Part shown: positions 10,859 to 21,222 of the stretch, piece by piece
How positions within the stretch are numbered: the stretch's first letter is position 1
Layout: every line of letters begins with the position of its first letter
Source of the DNA: Thermomucor indicae-seudaticae
Taxonomy: Eukaryota; Mucoromycota; Mucoromycetes; Mucorales; Lichtheimiaceae
Length of the DNA stretch: 22,083 bases
Assembly (NCBI GenBank): GCA_000787465.1
Contig: JSYX01000592.1
Coordinates: forward strand, 1-22,083
Reading direction: 5' to 3'
Notes under the pieces: generated by a model
Databases searched by the model: none
The model's input: the letters and a program-made list of their open reading frames with translations, nothing else
What the model was told of the DNA's origin: nothing
Made by a program: the position numbers and the translations under genes

Positions 10859-13800
10859 TCAAGAAAGGTCCCTAGCTTCCAGTCGATAGATACCTGGAAC
10901 AGCCACGAAATAGTCTTCAATCATACGACAAAAGCGCCACCTATACTGCTCCGGCGGCACCACGGTTACCTCTTTATGCGGACGCAGTGTAGACTTGCTC
11001 TTGGATTCGACCTTCTTGTACCATGTATAGGCACCGATGAAATCTATTAATAATACATCCAGGGTCAGTTCTTTTCCATTTTGTCTACTTGACCGAAAAT
11101 AACTGACCCACAATCCCGACCGTCAACTCTTTCCTATCAAGATCCAGCCCTACGAGCAGCGAATAGTCCATAATATTTCCTTTTGCCAAGAATTCAGTGT
11201 CATTCTTGATAGAAGCTTCTACCAATGCTTTGGACTGCTCATGGACTGGAAGCGCCAATCGATATTCTGGAGTTCATTATTGTTATTGTATTGAGCATGT
11301 ATGCCACGTTTTGCCGCTCGTGTTACCTTGGAGCCAATCTCCGTCCCACAAAGTCGTGTCACTTTTTCGTGCCTGCATCTGGTATTCTTCGACATGGCGA
11401 TTCCGGAGTCCCTTCAGGTCAAAAACCTTTTTTCAAACCCGAGTTTAGCATCGAACTACAGGGAGGTATTGATTACCTTTTTTGCGTTACCGTACCCTGG
11501 CGATCGTTGGACCGGTCCCATAGAAAAGATGTTCCATTACTAGCACATCAAGATCTAACAGCACGCGATTGTTTGTCACGTTCCGCATCCGTATGGTGTA
11601 AAAACCAAAGATCTTAGCAAGTATACTGGGAGTCTATCGCCTAGGTTAGACCAACTCTCGTCCTCCGTATCTGCATATCTTTCGTTCATAACAGGTTACC
11701 TCAACTGACTTTTTCATGTGTTCGAAATATTTTGGCGCGAACTTCAATATAGACTCTTTTTCGACATTATTCCAGGCATTCACCATTTCTTTAATTACCA
11801 GCCTACTATCTGTCCAGGATATCAGAGGCGTAAGCTTGAGTGGATCTTACAAAGTGGCGAATTTTACCTTGTGACCTATAAAAGTGGCTTTTGCTTTTGC
11901 CACCTGTCGTTTTCCATGCTGAACAGCGCGTGAGGGATGGAACCATGAGCTGGTCGATTCCGCTTTGTCGACGAAGTGCCTCAAATTCAGAGGCGTAGTA
12001 TACAATGCAAGTAAATTCAATATCGTTATGGGTATACTCTGGGCACACATTAACCTTTGTCAACATCCCAAAGACCATGAAATACGTACTATGTTTAATG
12101 TGAGGGCTGACAGCCTCACGGGTATCAGTTCTTCCATTCAATGCAGGTAGTGGTTTCTCGTTGTTGTTTTCGGGAGACATGTCTTGCTTCCCCTTGCTAT
12201 CTGACGGCATGTGGTAATATGAAGAAGTCTTGACTTCCGTCATGATGTCGTGCTGTAGCATAGTTTCGCCAGAAATTACTCGCTCACTTGTCTGGCTTTT
12301 CAGACGAGTTTTATCATGGGGCTTCTCCCACCATGAGAAGTGCCCCAAAAGGGGACTCCTGTCGCCGGCACTGGGTTTGTGTGCCTTACTGTACCATCGT
12401 CCTTTGATATCCTGCCAGCGACGCTGCTGATAATAGCGAAGTTCGCTGGCGTTCGTCTTGACAGTCTCCAGTACCATGCTCCGGAACGATGGTGCCTCGC
12501 TGGAAGCTCCAGTAGACGGTACAATGTATTTGCGCTTCACCATCGAGTAATAACCGTCAACAATATTAGGATATGGTTTCTTTTTTCCTGCTTCTTCTTT
12601 GGAGGCATAGCTCTCATCGGACGTCTTTGGTACGTCAGCACTAGCCTTTGGTTCGTCACCAGCTATACCTTCCGCTCCGCTTTGCCGCAGTTCATCCAAG
12701 TATTCTTTCGAACTGATATGTCATAATTAACTTGCGTGTTCATGCAAAAGTGCAAAAATACAGGTAGTTACCTTAGCGTGTAGGCAATGATGGATGATGG
12801 CTCGTCCTCTCGAACGACAACACTCGAGCCCGGGAAACAGTGCACCTTGTCCGACCTTAAGTAAGCGTATTAGCTAAATAACTTACTTTCGAAGATCGAT
12901 GTAACCATCTTGTACCTTACATAATCAGGCGGATCCCAGGCACATTCTTCTACCAACTCCTGGCACCAATGTTGCTGCCATTGTGAAAGTTCCGAGAGTA
13001 TTATCGGCGCTCTCGCGGCAAACAGACGACGGAAATCGTTCAAGCTATCCAGTGGTGTATCCTTCAAGCTGTCTGTCATCTGCTTGCGTTCCTTTTCAAG
13101 CAAGGATTGTCGAAGAAGGGTCAACTCATGCTCCATGGTACGGGTCTTTTCACGTAAATGTTGATGATCAAATGTCTCAGTTGATGCGTGCGCCCGCATT
13201 TCGCGTCGGATTTCTGCCCTGATATATTGTTCTAGTAAACCAATGTGCGTCGAGATAGCAGTAAAGCATCCATCGAGGTCTTGTTGCAGCTGATTTTGCC
13301 ATTGCATCAAAGTTCTCGTGCTGACACTTCCTCTGTCGTCTTTTTCCTCGACTGGCTCGTGGTTATTGTCTGGCGCGACCTGTAACCGAGGCATTCGAAG
13401 CTCATACACGGCAGAGTCTTCATAAGCCATCTTAACCGTTACTCCTGACCCCAGTCCGCGAGGTCGGAAACATCGAACGATAGTAGATTTGGAAGTGGCG
13501 TGCGAACAAAGCACGGAAGGAGGCAGAAAGTGTGTATCGTAGAAAATGAGCTCTAAATATTTAGCCAACGAGTAGTGGTATGTCTCAGGCGACAGTATCG
13601 TCTTTTCGGTAGTTGCTTCGCATATAGAGCAGACCATCCAAGCTTCAATCTCCTTAAGATTGTTCTGTTGCCGGTCGTTTCTTGTTGTATCACTTTCCTC
13701 CGCGTTTATGTAAATGCTGATCCTCCCCGTACCATGAGCGAAGCAAAGAACGTGATCCTTGAAAGGCTGATCGCATCCATGAACTGTCTTTAATTGTTGA

Positions 13801-15559
13801 TTATCGACCTTAGCTGTGACCTCGGATGATAACTCGGAACTAGAGCTCTTCTCTGTTAAGTCATTTGCGCTGCGAGCTTTTTGCTTACGATCTAAGGTGG
13901 TAGAACCAAGTGATGCCGGAGAGCTTGTTTTGGAGGGAAGTGCTTCTTCCATCTTTTGCTGCAGCCTCTGCTTACAAGGCTGGTCGGCTTCCTGACACCA
14001 GCGCAAAATAGCCTCACCCAGGGGCTTGTCCGAATCAGTGATTAAATCTGCTCCTTTGTTCCCTGATCGGAAATAACTGAGCTTGCAGAGTGTAGGGCCG
14101 ACACAGGGTTGCTGAGGGCAGCCTATCGGGTAGAATGAATAGCTTACTGTGATGCTTTGATGCTTCAAGTAGCTTTCCACAGAGGTGTTATCCAAGACAA
14201 GATAATTCAGGCCAATCTTTGCGTCGCAGATATGACCGGGCATCCGCAATGGCGAGTACGCAGCAATAGATTGAGGTATCCATGCGCTCGTCGACGCGTC
14301 TTTGAAGGCATCATCGCCGATACCTTTCCTGTTAAGATTCATTAACGACATCAATGACGAAGCCCGGCGTGCTATGCTCATTCTCGAACACGCAGCGATA
14401 GAGACTGGTGCAGGATCTCTTCTGCCGGCGCTTGGAGGAAGACTTGCAGCAAACGAGCGAATCGTATCAAAGCCAATTTCTTCATCATGCAATCGAGTGA
14501 GCAAGCGAGGTGCTGGATATCGGCAATAAGGTGAAGAAGAAACAAGTGCCTCCTCGAAGGATTTGCGTAGTTTAGCGAAACGGTGTGGATCATCAAGTCC
14601 AAGATGGGTGGCGATTTCGGGTTCAGCTTTATGTTTCCCAAGTAGCATTGTCGAGGATGCTCGACGCTTGATTCCCTCTACCTTTTCTGATATTGCTGAA
14701 AACCTCCTTTTACTGGCCCGGGTCGTATCGCTCTGTTTCGATGCAATCGGTTCTTTTCCTCCCAGTAACCAACGCAGCAAACTTCGAGCGGAGGTATATG
14801 ATACAGTTTGAACGGGTTCCTTTGGAGGTAACGCCAAGATATTATAGTCCCGCATAACACGGTTTTCGAGCCAGAGGGACCACAAAGTATAGACAGAGGC
14901 AGCGATCACTTTGGTCAATATTTCAGTTTCGTAACCAAGAGGAATGCCGTATATGCGAATAGTCCCTCCCTGTAGACTCTTCGGCCATGGACGACACCAT
15001 GTCTCTCCGAGCTCGTCTAGAAATAACAGAGGAATAGTCAGAATAAGATACGACCGGCCATTACACATCTCTTATTGACAATCTCTCTTGTCATACTTGC
15101 AATCAAAGTGCCCAACGCGTCTCCATGTTTAGCCTCGGGCAAAAAGCGTGATTCCTCAACCGTGTTGGATTCAAGGACTTCCAAAAATAGGGTATCATAT
15201 GGCGAAGACTGTCGGGAATGGTCGAGCCTACCATTTGGCGTTTCGGGCGTCTCTTTCAAGGTTGCACTGCAAGAAAACTGCGGTTCGCAAGCTGTTTCCC
15301 AGATTCCAACCACTCGCTGCAAGATAGGCATAAGAACAGCCAACAAGGATTCGGAGTACTCCGAATGTTGCAACCATGTCGTCAGCAAGCTTCGAACGTG
15401 CTGCCATGAAGCCTCATCAAGGGTTTGATTCGTAATCGACGTGTCGTTGATGGATCTCTTTGCGGAAAAGGACGAAGTTAATGGCGTTAAGGACTTTCGA
15501 AGACGTTTCTGATTGATGTCGTTAACAGCCGTATCCTTCCTGCCGGATAGGGCATTCAT
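10859..15559 (-). CDS. FAB1: Phosphatidylinositol-3-phosphate 5-kinase, Fab1/PIKfyve type, lacking FYVE
   Basis: Ten exons: 15559-15067, 15016-12916, 12855-12772, 12712-12090, 12038-11868, 11809-11700, 11633-11496, 11426-11327, 11266-11108, 11043-10859; introns 50-69 bases, phases all consistent, about 1387 residues. In order: a shortened chaperonin-like (Cpn60/TCP1) region (about 50-240, ending LQGGTIRIYG, then LWLENRVMRDYNI); the Fab1 cysteine-rich region (about 450-700: HQSITVSY, MVCSIC at 626-630, LAKYLELIFY, CSH at 668); the linker FPGSSVVVREDEPSSIIAYT (from about 870); and the PIP-kinase domain (about 1100-1370) with TGGKSKSHFYRSQD, Lys1164, VFDLKG (1241-1246), MDYSLLVG (1306-1313) and GIVDF (1324-1328). 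The family makes PI(3,5)P2 on endosomes and vacuoles. The length is far below the roughly 2000 or more residues of typical fungal Fab1. An in-frame stop lies at 15608-15610, above the chosen ATG. Confidence 0.93.
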
Positions 15560-15720
15560 TGTAATAGCGGTAGACAGCTCAACCTTCGTCTGGATGCACA
15601 CACAATCTTAAAATGGATCAACCGGGGATCTCTGAAAAATCCCGAAATAAAGCAGCTTTATTACTTTGACTATTCTGGTTAGGACATATACAGAAGGATC
15701 TATAAACGAGATGCCTCGAG

Positions 15721-16598
15721 TCATGCGGATTTGCCGGCCATGTAAGTATTCACGACTTTTCCAAAGTTTTCGCCTTGAGCCTTTGCAATAGCCAACTCTT
15801 TCTCTGTCGGTTGTCGTGAACCGTCGCCGTTGCTATTGATATGGAGATCAGTCATTCCTTCTAGGCTCCTTCCTTGCTCCCATCTTCCATACAACATACG
15901 AAATTGTGCCTGCGCCATAGGCGGAACCACCAACGACCTCAGAATTATCAAAAAGAGCAGTATGCGCGAATCCAAATGGGACATAGATCATCCCATGATG
16001 AGCAAAGTACGTAACAGTCGTGAGAGCGGTTGTCTCTTGACCACCATGTTGTGATGCGGTACAGAAGAAGGTGCCGGCAAACTTGCCAGAAAGCGCGCCT
16101 GTAGCCCAAAGCTTTCCAGTAGCATCCAGCAGTCTATAACAGATTCGGAAAATTTTCTCGTCAGTGCCGACTCAAATCGAATATAATGAATGGACACTTT
16201 ACGCTTTCATCTGGGCAGGCATCGTACCAAATCTGCATAAAGAGGATTCAGTGTAAAACATATGTTCAAAAAGGGTTGGGAGAGGCGCTCGATGAACCTT
16301 ACCGAGTGGGCATACCAAAGATAATGCCATCAGGTTCTGTCAACTCCTCAACGGTGATAACTGGCAAATTCGGTTTTGCAGGAGCATGCATCTTTTGAAG
16401 AACCTCATCCGAAAGAGTTTCAGATACTAATTGTGTATGATCAGATGGACGCTGAACGAGAAAGAGACAACCGGTGATAATACCTTGGAAGATCTTGGTT
16501 TTGGCGCCTGTGCTCTCGAGCCCCTTTTGGATCTCAAGCGCAAGCTTATATATATGATGATATAGTGTATAGATCACAATGTATACGGTTCCAGCCAT
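15721..16598 (-). CDS. NAD(P)H:quinone oxidoreductase, WrbA family flavodoxin-like protein (short paralogue)
   Basis: Five exons: 16598-16484, 16426-16303, 16232-16203, 16133-15900, 15832-15721; introns 57, 70, 69 and 67 bases; 204 residues, the normal WrbA length. The FMN-binding first strand and loop read VYIVIYTLYHHIYKLA. FGMPTRFG (about 75-82) is the second FMN loop, and QHGGQETT then GGSAYGAGTI are the C-terminal family signatures. These proteins bind FMN and reduce quinones by two electrons, limiting semiquinone and oxidative damage; the yeast members Pst2, Rfs1 and Ycp4 associate with plasma-membrane domains. The ATG at 16598 begins MAGTVYIV, right at the fold. It is head-to-head with a paralogue whose ATG lies 250 bases away, so the two may share a promoter. 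Downstream on the same strand, 161 bases on, is Fab1. Confidence 0.95.
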
Positions 16599-16848
16599 TG
16601 TAATATGGTAGGTGAACAAAAGAAGGTTAAGAAGCTCGACAAACTTTGCAGACAGTATTTCAATTTGACATGGGTCCAGCAGAAGAATTTTCCGGTGGTA
16701 GCAGAAAACGAGCTGCATAGCCTAGGGTATTGGTTCGCTGGGAATGACAGCGCACACGGTCAATTGAGAAAGTTTCAGTTTGTTAGCTGGGCGCATCATT
16801 CCTTTCTTTCCAAAATTTCCTTGTTTCCCTCTCACCCTGCCCGTCGCG
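16599..16848. promoter_or_regulatory. Bidirectional promoter region between the two WrbA paralogues
   Basis: The 250 bases between the divergent ATGs must contain both promoters. Pyrimidine-rich plus-strand sequence (about 16795-16840) precedes the rightward ATG. I could not identify a specific operator or stress element by eye. Confidence 0.5.
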
Positions 16849-17981
16849 ATGGCAGAACCAGCGCGTAAACCAAAAGTCTACATTGTCATATACACTCTTT
16901 ATCATCACATCTACAAGCTTTCGTTGGCCATACGTGACGGTTGGCAATTAGCGACCTGTAAATGAATAGACTTGAACTCAAAAACTTCATATGTAGGCTT
17001 AGAGCAAAGCGGCATCGATGCCCAGATTTTCCAAGTCCCAGAAACCTTATCCGAACAAGTGCTTGAGAAAATGCATGCGCCAGCCAAACCTGATTTACCG
17101 ATCATCGAAGCCAGCCAACTCGTTGAAGCGGATGGTCTCTTCTTTGGTATTCCAACGCGGTTTGGAATCTTCCCAGCCCAAATGAAAGCGTAAGTTGCGC
17201 CGTGCGTGCATCTTTGACTGTCCATCATTTTTACGTATATTTTCCTTTTTATCCATCAAGTTTATTGGATTCCACGGGCCAGTTATGGGCGAAAGGCTCT
17301 TTAGCGGGGAAATTTGTCGCAACGTTCTTTTCCACTGCCTCACAACATGGTGGACAGGAAACGACAGCATTGAATGCGGTGACTTATTTTGCTCACCATG
17401 GTTTGATGTATGTTCCGTTTGGATTCGCGAATGCATCCATGTTCAGCAACGACGAGGTCATTGGCGGTTCGGCATACGGTGCAGGCACGATTACGAACGG
17501 CGATGGATCCCGCGAGCCAAGTGCTACGGAACTGGCAATAGCAAAGAATCAAGCGGAGAATTTTGCTGCCATCTTGAAGACTTATTGCAAAGGCAGGCAG
17601 AGTAATGCTGCTGATCCAGACGCATCGATACGGTCGCTGAGAGGTTCATCAACTGCTGGAGTGACGAATGGGACCGTAGGAGGCGCGTCATCTGTCAATA
17701 ATAAGGAGCCGCCTATAATTACAACAACAACTCCCGAAGGTCAAACGGAAGAGCAGCACGAAGCCGCGACCTCAGGAGCAGCCGCGGGCAGCGCTACAGC
17801 TGCAGGTGCTGGGGCAGCAGCAGGGACAGAGCCGAAAACAGAGCGCGGCCAAACCGAGCCATCTGCACAGCAATCTGCCGCCACTCCTGCCGCCAATCGT
17901 CCTGGTCCTACGCAAGATAAACGGAAAAAGAAAAAGAAAGGATTCTGGTTCTGCTGCGGAAGCGCTGACCAGCTCGATTAA
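16849..17981 (+). CDS. WrbA/Ycp4-type flavodoxin-like quinone oxidoreductase with long Cys-Cys tail
   Basis: Three exons, 16849-16939, 16997-17189 and 17261-17981 (introns 57 and 71 bases), give 334 residues. Residues about 9-208 are a WrbA domain: KVYIVIYTLYHHIYKLS, FFGIPTRFG, QHGGQETT, GGSAYGAGTI. The tail (209-334) is low-complexity, rich in Ala, Thr, Glu and Gln, then has a basic run (KRKKKKK, 315-321) followed by GFWFCCGS with Cys326-Cys327. Yeast Ycp4 is a palmitoylated family member; by analogy the basic, aromatic and Cys-Cys end is a likely membrane-targeting lipidation site. It does not end in a CaaX box, so prenylation is not suggested. The first donor (GTTGGC) is weak but needed, since the frame stops shortly after. 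Only the intron at KA|LLD is shared with the neighbouring paralogue. Confidence 0.95.
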
Positions 17982-18096
17982 ATGCTCACCTCCTCATTAA
18001 TATTGTAACTCATCCTCCATTACAGACTTAGCCTGTCGTATTCCAGAAGTAATTTCATTAATCGTTTAACCACCTCTTATTCTGCATAAAGGCAAC

Positions 18097-18565
18097 TCAG
18101 GCACTCTGACCATATCTTTGAGGGAAAATCCGCACTGTTAGCTTTAGTAATCTGGGCGAACTGCTCACTGTCCTGAGGGTCCTTTCAGCACTAGCATGAA
18201 TATCATTTTCTTGCATGGAACTCCCAATCTTTGCTCGGATGGAATAGGCTGCAACCCGTCGTGCGATTGTTGGATCGGTAGGTTTCACCGGACACCTCCA
18301 GCCTTGGATTCCGTCCACACGCTCCAATACAGCAGCATAACATGGGCCCCGTGTGAGGTACTGTTGAAGATCAGGATAAAAGTCGAAGCGTTCTGAAAGC
18401 GACGGCAGACGTTTGATACGATACTTTTCAACTTCTTTGAGTCCAGCCTTCGTAAACACGTTCTCCTTCAGATAGGTCTTTCCTGCAAGCGGTACTTATA
18501 TCAAAACCAGCACGGTCGACAAGGGCGACAAGATGTCCCCTGATATAGAAAGCATCAAAACCTTT
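18097..18565 (-). CDS. Nucleoside diphosphate kinase-like protein (5' end unresolved)
   Basis: Two exons are supported: about 18565-18496 and 18434-18097, joined by a 61-base intron (18435-18495). The join gives DAFYIRGHLVALVDRAGFDI continuing into KVEKYRIKRLPSLSERFDFY, the NDPK order of N-terminal strand and helices. Then come QYLTRGPCYAAVLE, PTDPTIARRVAAYSIRAKIG, and NDIHAS, which holds the catalytic histidine that carries the phosphate. The end, VRIFPQRYG, fits the family C-terminus. NDPKs move the gamma phosphate between nucleoside triphosphates; the divergence here suggests an NME6-type rather than a housekeeping enzyme. The expected first strand with its nucleotide-contacting lysine (TLALIKP) could not be placed and no clean start ATG was found. 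A missing first exon and N-terminal decay are both possible. Confidence 0.72.
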
Positions 18566-19006
18566 CTAACTATCAACGCATCTTCAAGAAACATTATCCG
18601 CCCATGTGTTTGCTAAGACGCAAAATGAGAACCGCCAATAACTTTCAAAGTTGCGTCAAGCTGTCCAGAAGATCAGCCAAATGAAATAGAACAAACCCGC
18701 TGAATGCATTTGAAAGAATGCGCCAATATTATTCAAGATCCACGCCAAAAGCTTGAGGGATTCACTGTATTACACCGAGGGTGACGACGACCGTGAATTT
18801 ATTCTTTCCTGGTGGATAAAAGCTGAGATCGAGATCGGCGAGCAGCGCATTTTAGGTTTCCGTTTCACCTGTTGTTCAACCTCAACTGCAAGACAAATGT
18901 CAGGAACCATCCATTTCGGCTCCGAAGCAAACCATGATTGCATTACGAGTGCATTACTGTTTGACAGCGCGAGCATCTCTTTCAGAGCAAACCTCATCTG
19001 CTCGAA
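18566..19006. other. Divergent spacer between NDPK-like gene and membrane-protein gene
   Basis: About 440 bases that should contain the promoter of the rightward membrane-protein gene and perhaps a first exon of the leftward NDPK-like gene. Open frames on both strands between about 18753 and 19019 are mirror shadows without family motifs. Nothing else is recognisable. Confidence 0.35.
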
Positions 19007-19942
19007 ATGGGCTTTTTGAAGAACATTGCTAGCGTTCCGACGTCGATTTCTCCTACGTCAACGACACCATTGCTTGCGGGCGCTGCTGATACCAGCCGCA
19101 GCATTGGCAGCTCACTGTACCACACTGTTAACGAAGTACCGGCGTATGTGCAGGCCTCAATTCCTTCTCGACGGTTAATCATACGCGCCTTCCTGCACCT
19201 GGCGCTGCGGACGCTTTTCGAGCTCGTGCTACCCTTCGTTCTATACTGTATCTTGCGGAATTTCACGTCCCCGTTGCTTGCACTGGTTCTGGCCGGCGGG
19301 ACCCCTGCGGCTGTGGTGTTGTACACGAGTCTCCATGATCGAGAAGTCGAAATGACGAGCTTGCTGATATTTCTTGGTTTTGCGGTGGCGGCGTCTGTCG
19401 TGCTCGCATTGATCGGCGTATCCGATCCAAGACTCTCTCTACTTCGGGAGTCGGCCCTGACGTCTTCCATGGGACTTATGCTTATACTGACACTTCTTCC
19501 ACTCCGATGGCGCAAACATGTTCTGAGACCCTTCATGTTCTATGTCGCTCGCCGTATAGCCGTTTCCGGTGCCGCGATGCTCAGCCCAGATACGATCAGA
19601 TTACAATGGGATGGCTTTTGGAAGGTTTCAAGCTACTTTCGTCTCTTTTTCAGGGCACTTACTGCAGCCTTCGGAATCGGTCTGCTTAGCGACCTTAATG
19701 TACAGCTCTTCCTTCTGTACACGATGGATGACGATGATGATATCATGTATTACACCAGCCTCTGGATGCTTGTGGTTATCGTTTGTCTTGGTGTACTTTT
19801 GGTAGCCAGTGCATTAGCATTCAAACATCTATACGACCGTGTACACAACCTAACGAAGTTGATAGAACCTCTCTCGGGAATGGAAAGCACCGTTGTTCGC
19901 ATGGCTGAAGAAGGACAACAGCTTCAACGCCACTTAGTGTAA
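19007..19942 (+). CDS. Multi-pass integral membrane protein, VC0807-like family
   Basis: A single-exon gene of 311 residues, unusual here where most genes have introns. After a Ser/Thr-rich N-terminus (1-50) there are about six hydrophobic segments: roughly 62-84, 88-107, 117-137, 150-166, 208-236 and 250-273. The stretch LFELVLPFVLYCILRNF, then PLLALVLAGGTPA and later DPRLSLLRES, resembles the pattern of the VC0807 family: uncharacterised membrane proteins found in bacteria and fungi. No catalytic motif is evident. An acidic DDDDD loop (241-245) sits before the last membrane segment. The C-terminal 35 residues look like a short amphipathic or coiled-coil segment. Function is unknown; the family assignment is from memory of the pattern, not a search. 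An AATAAA follows at 20124. Confidence 0.75.
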   Translation: MGFLKNIASVPTSISPTSTTPLLAGAADTSRSIGSSLYHTVNEVPAYVQASIPSRRLIIRAFLHLALRTLFELVLPFVLYCILRNFTSPLLALVLAGGTPAAVVLYTSLHDREVEMTSLLIFLGFAVAASVVLALIGVSDPRLSLLRESALTSSMGLMLILTLLPLRWRKHVLRPFMFYVARRIAVSGAAMLSPDTIRLQWDGFWKVSSYFRLFFRALTAAFGIGLLSDLNVQLFLLYTMDDDDDIMYYTSLWMLVVIVCLGVLLVASALAFKHLYDRVHNLTKLIEPLSGMESTVVRMAEEGQQLQRHLV

Positions 19943-21222
19943 TTTACTTTTATCTCGGGTCCACATGTCTTAGAGCATCCTTACAATCTGCTTGGAAACG
20001 AAGATTTTTCATCCGAGTTTACGAACCGGCATCAAACAACACGGTAGAGAGATATACGGCAACTAGGCGAAGGATTCTGAATGAAAGCAGTATAACTAGA
20101 ACTAGATTTGTCATTGTTTGTATAATAAAACGCGTGACCATTTTGCACATTAATATTTTACAGTACAACGGCTTTAGTTTGGACCTCTCCACCCAAAGAA
20201 GGACGATGGGGGGACTGACAATTCGGAAATAGCTCGGAAGTCATAGTCCCGTCGCGCCCTTTTGCAGAGCCGATAGACACTTCAGCTTTGCGAATGTGGG
20301 TGTGGATGCGGGTGTTAAACTCTGGGTTGTTGGGATCCAAGGGGGGGGGTTGACGGAGAGGTTGAAATGGAGCCCGACTGCTTGTATGCAGATTTGCAAC
20401 AGTTGTGTAGCTCTCAGTAGCGTTTGATGATTGGCGTTGTTTGCAAGGCAAATGGTGCGATGACAGATTAAAGTATACACTTAAAGACGTAATATAATGC
20501 AACGTGATACACTTTTGAATGGGCAAGCAAGTTAGCTGTAAGTAGAACAGATTTCAAGCAAACTCAAGGTGGCAAGGGAAAATAAAGATCCATTATGGCA
20601 TGCCATATTGTGGTTTCGGCGAGGCGGAAGCTATGATACGAGTCTCGTTAGTACGAACCAGAGTGTACCTTTAATAAACCGTTGTATTAGTCTGCTAGCA
20701 TTCTTAAGTCCAATGCACTTATTGTGGGCAACAGGTCTATTGATGCTTGCTTTTGACATAATGCGTTGACAGGGCCCACTGATGGGTTGACATTAATTAG
20801 ACCCGGCGCACACCACAGTCCAAATAACTTGGGTACTATCATCATTTCACGATAATATGGTTAGGTTCATTGAGCGCTTCAAAGAGTTTTGCGACCGTTT
20901 GGAGCGTGAAAATAATATAGTGCAGAAAAGAATGAAAAAGAAAACGTAAAAAGATTCTGTGAGATTAAAGAAAATGATTGCATATGTCGACTTTCACGTT
21001 TCACATGAATATCATATCTATTGACGGGATATACACGGCTGGGCACTATACTGCACCATCAACTTATGGGGGAGCATACACATGGAATAAATCTACTCAC
21101 ACCCTTTTGCTTGATGGTTTCTTAATACGCAGGCACCGCCTATTCAGATATGTTCTCTATAAATTTCGTTGATAATGCCTGAGACTAGCGAGAAACACTG
21201 AAAAGCGGAAATAACAAGCATA
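19943..21222. other. Gene-poor region right of the membrane-protein gene
   Basis: No convincing gene in about 1.3 kb. A minus-strand open frame (about 20158-20480) ends in Pro/Asn-rich sequence but has no ATG except near its end and no recognised motif, so it could at most be an orphan exon. A run of nine to ten G is at about 20341-20350. The rest is AT-rich. Confidence 0.4.
20124..20129 (+). terminator. Possible polyadenylation signal AATAAA
   Basis: A canonical AATAAA lies about 180 bases after the stop of the VC0807-like gene on the same strand, the only canonical hexamer noticed there. Confidence 0.35.

Noticed and set aside
11197..11617. Plus-strand open frames opposite the Fab1 kinase domain
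   Set aside because: They are mirror frames of minus-strand exons that carry all kinase motifs.
18753..19019. Open frames on both strands upstream of the membrane-protein gene
   Set aside because: They overlap each other, lack motifs and coincide with expected promoter sequence.
20158..20526. Minus-strand Pro/Asn-rich open frame as a gene
   Set aside because: It has no ATG until its last 36 codons, no splice-supported upstream exon and no recognised family, so it was kept only as a note in the gap.
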